In this document: positions 59,409-64,000 of the stretch, in pieces
How the letters are laid out: every line of letters begins with the position of its first letter
How positions within the stretch are numbered: the stretch's first letter is position 1
Source: an uncultured Acidobacteriaceae bacterium
GTDB lineage: Bacteria; Acidobacteriota; Terriglobia; Terriglobales; Acidobacteriaceae
Assembly (NCBI GenBank): GCA_903904755.1
Contig: CAIVDV010000065.1
Coordinates: forward strand, 1 to 64,000
Reading direction: 5' to 3'
Length of the DNA stretch: 64,000 bases
Position numbers and translations under genes: made by a program
The notes under the pieces: generated by a model
The model's input: only the letters and a program-made list of their open reading frames with translations
The model's database searches: none
Told to the model about the DNA's origin: nothing

Positions 59409-60500
59409 TTATAGTTGGATGAGCGCTTTGGGCGAAGTGGTGAGTATTTCGGAGCCGCCTTTGCGGACGACAAGCATATCCTCGATGCGAATTCCGAAGT
59501 CTGCGGGGAAGTAGACGCCAGGCTCGATTGTAACGACCATACCGGCCTGGAGGGGAGTTTTTACAGCGGCACCGATGCGGGGCCCTTCGTGGATTTCAAG
59601 GCCGACGCCGTGGCCGGTGGAGTGGGAGAAGGCTTCCGCAAGGCCGGCGGCGCGAAGGACGGAGCGGGCGGCCTCATCTACGGCACCGGCGGTGACCCCG
59701 GCGCGAACGGCGGCGATGCCGGCCTGCTGGGAGGCGAGGACTGCATCATAAGCGGCGAGCTGGCGGGCGGTGAGCTTGCCAAAGGCGACGGTGCGGGTCA
59801 TGTCAGAGCAGTAGCCGTTGAGGACGACGCCGAAGTCGAGGGTGAGGAAGCCGTTGCGGGGGAGTTTGCGATCGGTGGCGCGGCCGTGGGGGAGTGCGGA
59901 GCGGGGGCCGGAGGCGACGATGGTTTCAAAGCTCATGGCTTCGGCACCGCGGCGGCGGGCCTGGTACTCGAGCTCGGCGGCGACGGCGAGTTCCGTGAGG
60001 CCGGGCTGGAGGAAGCCGAGCATGTGGTCGAAGACGGTGCAGCCGAGGGCGGCGGCCTGGCGCATGAGGGAGATTTCGTCCTCGTCCTTGATGTGGCGGA
60101 GGGGTTCGAGGATAGGGGGTGCGATGGGCTTGAGGAGGGTGCGGCGGAGGGTGGAGGGGAGGGCCGCGCGCCAGAGATTGAATTCAGCGAGGGTGAGGTG
60201 GGCGGGCTCGTAGGCGACGGGGCCGGGGGCGGGCTGGGCGGCGAGCCAGCGGATGGCAGCGAGGGCGGGGGGACCGGCGACGATTTCAACGCGGGCGGAG
60301 GCGGCTTCGTGCGCAGCCTGGTCGCGGTAGCGGGAGTCTGTGAAGAGGCGCACTGCTTTGCGGGTGACGAGGAGGGCCGCGGAGGAGCCGGTGAAGCCGG
60401 AGAGGTAATGAATGTCGGGGAGGTGCGTGACGAGGAGGGCCGGGAAACCGGCCCTGGTGAGCTGCCGCCGCAGGCGGGTGATGCGGAGGGGATGGTTCAT
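59409..60500 (-). CDS. pepP: Xaa-Pro aminopeptidase (M24 family)
   Basis: 363 residues from ATG 60500. An N-terminal creatinase-like domain (LLVTHLPDIHYLSGFTGSSAALLV) precedes the pita-bread metallopeptidase. Metal ligands are visible in TLDFGVVLNGYCSDMTRT (two Asp), SHSTGHGVGLEIHEGP (His), VVTIEPGVYF and GIRIEDMLVV (two Glu). It removes N-terminal residues next to proline. No ribosome-binding site is seen before the ATG; TATACC seven bases upstream could be a -10 element of a near-leaderless transcript. It precedes accB, a common arrangement. Confidence 0.93.
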   Translation of the reverse strand: MNHPLRITRLRRQLTRAGFPALLVTHLPDIHYLSGFTGSSAALLVTRKAVRLFTDSRYRDQAAHEAASARVEIVAGPPALAAIRWLAAQPAPGPVAYEPAHLTLAEFNLWRAALPSTLRRTLLKPIAPPILEPLRHIKDEDEISLMRQAAALGCTVFDHMLGFLQPGLTELAVAAELEYQARRRGAEAMSFETIVASGPRSALPHGRATDRKLPRNGFLTLDFGVVLNGYCSDMTRTVAFGKLTARQLAAYDAVLASQQAGIAAVRAGVTAGAVDEAARSVLRAAGLAEAFSHSTGHGVGLEIHEGPRIGAAVKTPLQAGMVVTIEPGVYFPADFGIRIEDMLVVRKGGSEILTTSPKALIQL

Positions 60501-60558
60501 CCGCTCAGGTATATCACGGGGCGGGGCGGGGCTGGAACCCAGGGCGCGCGAACCGGAG

Positions 60559-60831
60559 CTAGTATGCGGCCTTGACGGGCTTTTTCTGGCGGGAGGAGAC
60601 TTCCGGCTCGGGGACGGCGGTGGCCTGGTTGGACTGCTGGTCCATCCACTGGTCGAGGCGGGTACGCTTGAAGCGCCAGCGGTTGCCGAGCTTGAAGGCG
60701 GGGATGAAGGACTCGGCGGCGTATTTGTAGAGGGTATCCGGGGAGATGCCGAGGTAGTCGGAGGCCTGGCGAATGTCCATGACCTCACGGAGTTCCGGAA
60801 CGAGCAGGTTGGACTTGGTGGCTTGGCGCAT
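60559..60831 (-). CDS. Excisionase-type (HTH_17, MerR-like) DNA-binding protein
   Basis: 90 residues from ATG 60831, with GGAG seven bases upstream. LREVMDIRQASDYLGISPDTLYKYAAESFIPAFKLGNRWRFKRTRLDQWM is a complete helix-turn-helix of the excisionase/BldC family, whose members bind DNA as head-to-tail oligomers or act as regulators. The C-terminal 30 residues are basic and disordered. No integrase is nearby, so a transcriptional role is more likely than excision. Confidence 0.88.
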   Translation of the reverse strand: MRQATKSNLLVPELREVMDIRQASDYLGISPDTLYKYAAESFIPAFKLGNRWRFKRTRLDQWMDQQSNQATAVPEPEVSSRQKKPVKAAY

Positions 60832-60888
60832 GGTGACTCCGGGGGGTGAATTGGATTCAGGGGGGATCTGCCCACCTGTGCATTTCTG

Positions 60889-60918
60889 TGTATAACGCGG
60901 ATTCAACCGAAGTTTCAA
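60889..60918 (-). promoter_or_regulatory. Sigma-70 promoter for the excisionase-type HTH gene
   Basis: On the minus strand TTGAAA (60918-60913), an 18-base spacer and TATACA (60894-60889) fit the vegetative consensus. The predicted start near 60882 gives a leader of about 50 bases. The rest of the 352-base gap 60832-61183 is G-rich on the plus strand; TACAAT at 61129-61134 is a possible -10 for the DUF1800 gene, without a good -35. Confidence 0.6.
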
Positions 60919-61183
60919 GGTTTTTCCGGAAGTAACAGGAATGCTTAGTAGTTGTACCAGTTTTCCACAGGGGGTGCAAGGGGCTTTGGGAGGAGGGATG
61001 GGCCGGGGTTTGGGGGTGTGGGGAGGGGCACCACAAGGGGTGGGGCTGTTGCGCCGGATGGTGCGGGATGGGGAATGGGGTGAGTTGCGGGGGCGGAAAG
61101 GTTGTGACGTGGCAGAGACAACTTCCACTACAATTTGGGGTTCTGGAAGATGAGCGGGATTGCGCGCGCGGGAGGGGTTTGCC

Positions 61184-63259
61184 TTGAGCGGGATGCGGAG
61201 AGCAATGGCGTGGATGCTGACGGCGGTGCTGGTGTGCCAGCCGGGGATGAGCGCGCGTGCCGAGGCGGGCGGGGCGCAATGGTTCCACAGCAAGGAGAAG
61301 GCGGCCAAGCCGGGAGAGCTGGATGGGGAGAAGCGGGTGGTGCACCTGCTGAACCGGTTGAGTTTTGGGGCAACGCCGGAGTTGGTGGCGACGGTGAAGA
61401 AGGAAGGGATTTACCGGTGGTTTGAGGAGCAACTGGACCCCGAGGGGATTGACGAGAGCGCGCTGGAGAATCGGCTGAAGGCGTTTCCGGCGATGAATTT
61501 GATGCCGGATGAGTTGCTGACTCGGTTCCCGACGGGGAATATTCTGCGGCAGGTGGCGGATGGGAAGCTGGAGCTTCCGGCGGATGGGGAGCTGGCGATG
61601 GTGTACCGGCACCGGCTGGAGGTGATGACGGAGAAGAAGGAGAAAAGGGCGGCTGCGGGGGTGATGGTGCCGGTTCTGGGAGCGCAGGAGAGGGCGGGTG
61701 GGGCGAAGGCGATGGTCCCGGAGAAGGATGCGGGGGTTTCTGCGGCGGGGCCGCAAGATGCGAAGGCGGTGGCGACACCTGCGATCACGAAGGCCGCGGA
61801 GAAGATTCCTGCGGCGCGGCCGGGATATGAGGAGCTGGTGATCAAGGAGTTGGTGGCGCTAAAGCCGGGGGCGCGGGTGGACCGGATTCTGGGGATGCGG
61901 GGGCAGGAGTATGAGGAGCTGCGGAAGAGCCTGAAGGGGCCGCAGGTGGCGCAACTGATGGAGGGGGTGACGCCGGAGCAGTTGGAGCTGGTGGAGGCGT
62001 ATGACAATCCGAGACGGACGGTGGAGGAGGAGCTGGCGGCGCAGCGGCTGGTGCGGGCTATCTACAGCAAGCGGCAGTTGCAGGAGGTGATGACGACCTT
62101 CTGGATGAATCACTTCAACGTTTACGCGAAGAAGAACGAGGAAGCGCCTTATTTGATTAGTAGTTATGAGCGGGAGATTGTGCGGCCGCTGGCACTGGGG
62201 AATTTTGAGGAGCTGCTGATGGCGGTGGCGCACTCGCCGGCGATGCTGACGTATCTGGATAACGCGACAAGCACGGGGCCGGATTCCAGGGCGGCGGAGG
62301 CGCACAAGCGGAGGCAGGCGGAGGGCAAGGAGCCGGCGGGAACGGCGCTGCCGGGGCTGAATGAGAACTATGCGAGGGAGCTGATGGAGTTGCATACGCT
62401 GGGGGTGAACGGGGGGTACACGCAGGCGGATGTGACCGAGGTGGCGAAGATTTTGACGGGATGGACGGTGGACCATCCGGCGCTGGGAGGCGGGTTCCAG
62501 TTTGACGGGACGCGGCACGAGCCGGGGGAGAAGGTGGTGATGGGACACCGGTTCAAGGAAGAGGGGGAGAAGGAAGGGCTGAAACTGCTGCATATGCTGG
62601 CAACGAGCAAGGCGACGGCGCGGTTTATCTCGACGAAGCTGGCGGTGGCGTTTGTGAGCGATGCTCCGCCGGAGACGCTGGTGAAGCGGATGGTGTCCAG
62701 CTTTGAAGACAATGACGGGGATATATCGGCGGTGCTGCGGACGATGGTGCACTCGCCGGAGTTTTGGGCGGAGGGCGAGTGGCGGGGGAAGGTGAAAAGC
62801 CCGCTGGAGTATGTGGTGAGCGCGGCGAGGGCGACGGGGGCGGAAGTTACGAATACGCAGCCGCTGGTGAACCAACTGAACCAGATGGGGATGCCGCTGT
62901 ATGGGGCGATGCCGCCGACGGGATATGCGGCGAAGAGTGAGGATTGGGTTTCGACGGGGGCGCTGGTGGCGCGGATGAACTTTGCGCTGCAACTGGCCGG
63001 GAATCGGCTGGGGAAGATTCAGGTGGATTGGCCGGTGGCACCGGGAGATGTGACGGCGGCGGAGACGGCGCTGGAGGCGCGGCTGGTGCCGGGCGGGGTA
63101 AGCGAGAAGACGAGAGCGGCGGCGATGGCGGAGGTGGAGGGCCAGTTCCCTGCCCCGGCCAAGCCGCTGAATGAGAAGGCGCAGGCGGCGCGGGAGATGC
63201 AGGAGCGGGCGGTGCTGGCAGGGATGCTGCTGGGGTCGCCGGAGTTTCAGCGGCGGTAA
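61184..63259 (+). CDS. Exported DUF1800-family protein
   Basis: 691 residues. I start at TTG 61184, six bases after GGAGGGG; the next ATG (61193) is too far from it and TTG 61160 has no ribosome-binding site. An export signal (AMAWMLTAVLVCQPGMSARA) is followed by the DUF1800 fold: HLLNRLSFGATPELVATVKKEGIYRWFEEQL, MTTFWMNHFNVYAKK, the central LNENYARELMELHTLGVNGGYTQADVTEVAKILTGWTVD and HRFKEEGEKEGLKLLHMLATSKATARFISTKLAVAFVSD. A Lys/Ala/Pro-rich insert lies near residues 150-215. DUF1800 genes usually pair with DUF1501 genes, as here; function unknown. Confidence 0.92.
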   Translation: MSGMRRAMAWMLTAVLVCQPGMSARAEAGGAQWFHSKEKAAKPGELDGEKRVVHLLNRLSFGATPELVATVKKEGIYRWFEEQLDPEGIDESALENRLKAFPAMNLMPDELLTRFPTGNILRQVADGKLELPADGELAMVYRHRLEVMTEKKEKRAAAGVMVPVLGAQERAGGAKAMVPEKDAGVSAAGPQDAKAVATPAITKAAEKIPAARPGYEELVIKELVALKPGARVDRILGMRGQEYEELRKSLKGPQVAQLMEGVTPEQLELVEAYDNPRRTVEEELAAQRLVRAIYSKRQLQEVMTTFWMNHFNVYAKKNEEAPYLISSYEREIVRPLALGNFEELLMAVAHSPAMLTYLDNATSTGPDSRAAEAHKRRQAEGKEPAGTALPGLNENYARELMELHTLGVNGGYTQADVTEVAKILTGWTVDHPALGGGFQFDGTRHEPGEKVVMGHRFKEEGEKEGLKLLHMLATSKATARFISTKLAVAFVSDAPPETLVKRMVSSFEDNDGDISAVLRTMVHSPEFWAEGEWRGKVKSPLEYVVSAARATGAEVTNTQPLVNQLNQMGMPLYGAMPPTGYAAKSEDWVSTGALVARMNFALQLAGNRLGKIQVDWPVAPGDVTAAETALEARLVPGGVSEKTRAAAMAEVEGQFPAPAKPLNEKAQAAREMQERAVLAGMLLGSPEFQRR

Positions 63260-63272
63260 GGGAGGGTGAGCG

Positions 63273-64000
63273 ATGGCGATGACGCGGCGGATTTTTGTGA
63301 AGCAGGGGGCGGTGGCGCTGGCGGGGAGTGCGGCGGTGCCGGGATTCCTGACGCGGGCGGTGATAGCGGCGGGGACGAAGGCAACGAAGGGCAAGCGGCT
63401 GGTGGTGATCTTCCAGCGTGGGGCGGTGGACGGACTGAATGTGGTGGTTCCGACGATGGAGCCGAACTACTATGCGATGCGGCCGGGGATTGCGATTGCG
63501 CAGGAGAAGGTACTGGCGCTGGATGGGGGGTTTGGGCTGCATCCGGCGATGGGGGCGATGCAGGAGCTGTACAAGGCGGGGCAGTTGGCGGTGGTTCATG
63601 CGGTGGGGTCGCCGGATGGGACGCGGTCGCACTTTGATGCGCAGGACTTTATGGAGAGCGGGACGCCGGGGCTGAAGAGCACGGCGGATGGGTGGCTGAA
63701 CCGGGCGCTGGTGGCCGAGGATGCGATGCTGGCGGCGAAGAAGCGGGCGGTGGCGCGGACGGCGTTCCGGGCAGTGGCTCTGGGGCCGGAGATTCCGCGG
63801 ACGCTGCTGGGGCGGGTGCCGGCGCTGGCGATTGCGAATCTGCAGGATTTTGCGGTGGGGGGACAAGGGCCGAATGCTGCGCCGGTGAGCCAGGCCTTTG
63901 AGGCGATGTATGGGGAGAGCGGCGACAAGCTGCTTCATGCGACGGGGGATTCGACGTTTGAGGCGATACGGATGCTGCGGGCGACGGAGCCGGGGAAGTA
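63273..64000 (+). CDS. DUF1501-family protein, N-terminal part (runs off window)
   Basis: ATG 63273 with GGGAGGG upstream, 13 bases after the DUF1800 stop; 242 codons are visible and open to the edge. A Tat-like signal (MTRRIFVKQGAVALAGSAAVPGFL) precedes the core KRLVVIFQRGAVDGLNVVVP and LHPAMGAMQELYKAGQLAVVHAVGSPDGTRSHFDAQDFMESGTP, which match DUF1501, an alkaline phosphatase/sulfatase-like fold. The canonical first motif is often FLRGGxDGL; here QRGAVDGLN replaces it. Probably exported folded and acting with the DUF1800 protein; activity unknown. Confidence 0.9.
   Translation, partial: MAMTRRIFVKQGAVALAGSAAVPGFLTRAVIAAGTKATKGKRLVVIFQRGAVDGLNVVVPTMEPNYYAMRPGIAIAQEKVLALDGGFGLHPAMGAMQELYKAGQLAVVHAVGSPDGTRSHFDAQDFMESGTPGLKSTADGWLNRALVAEDAMLAAKKRAVARTAFRAVALGPEIPRTLLGRVPALAIANLQDFAVGGQGPNAAPVSQAFEAMYGESGDKLLHATGDSTFEAIRMLRATEPGK

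Noticed and set aside
61859-63394. 511-codon minus-strand ORF opposite the DUF1800 gene
   Set aside because: Arg/His/Pro-rich shadow ORF with no domain; the plus-strand frame has a signal peptide and family motifs.
1-64000. CRISPR arrays, tRNA or rRNA genes, prophage modules
   Set aside because: No regularly spaced direct repeats with unique spacers, no recognisable tRNA or rRNA sequence, and no phage structural or integrase genes were seen on reading both strands.

Overview
The window looks like a chromosomal stretch of an acidobacterium (Terriglobia type). This rests on gene content rather than a marker gene: the VWFA-domain secreted protein, paired DUF1800/DUF1501 proteins, rpsO-pnp and accB-accC-pepP arrangements, a high-GC diderm flagellum with P- and L-rings, and the general protein style. 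No rRNA or tRNA gene was recognised.

Layout. 1-485: the end of an IS3-family element running off the left edge, inserted into a copy of a dispersed intergenic element, then murA (486-1787). 2063-3349: membrane diguanylate cyclase. 3436-6428: rpsO-pnp on the minus strand. 6622-10054: minus-strand Tat-exported GH10 xylanase, VWFA protein, class I amidotransferase and a small unknown protein. 10143-42702: one long minus-strand flagellar locus. In transcription order it holds a sigma-54 activator, flgB, flgC, fliE, fliF, fliG, fliH, fliI, fliJ, fliK, flgD, flgE, a fliN-like gene, fliO, fliP, fliQ, fliR, flhB, flhA, fliA, fliM, fliN/Y-like, a zinc-MshEN protein, cheY, cheX, flgF, flgG, flgA, flgH, flgI, flgJ, flgM, flgN, flgK and flgL. 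Filament, cap and stator genes (fliC, fliD, fliS, motAB) and flhF/flhG are not in the window. An orphan OmpR-type regulator lies upstream of the activator, divergent from lexA. 44568-47472: trxA and thrC-thrB. 47494-49744: modABC. 49770-50807: murB. 51676-56645: bacilliredoxin, two APC permeases, thiE, DinB. 57537-60831: pepP, accB, accC and an excisionase-type HTH protein. 61184-64000: a DUF1800 protein and the start of its DUF1501 partner.

Regulation readable from sequence. Sigma-54-type -24/-12 elements precede flgB and the fliN-fliO-fliP export cluster, and a weaker one precedes fliK. Sigma-28 elements (TCAA-N15-GCCGAT) precede flgM and cheY. This fits a staged hierarchy: the sigma-54 activator drives early genes and FliA/FlgM controls later ones. 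lexA has a TATAAT box six bases before its ATG, which predicts a leaderless mRNA.

Most notable observations: (i) a three-copy intergenic element of about 330 bp with a conserved ribosome-binding site and ATG, phased A-tracts and a small basic ORF, each copy lying directly upstream of and co-directional with a gene, two of them murA and murB; (ii) a run of 12 G in fliK where loss of one G would fuse fliK to the flgD frame; (iii) a stand-alone zinc-ribbon/MshEN (c-di-GMP receptor type) protein embedded in the motor-switch/cheY region; (iv) a flagellar sigma-54 activator without a DNA-binding domain; (v) FlgH without a lipobox cysteine, FliP without a signal peptide and FliO without an evident membrane segment.
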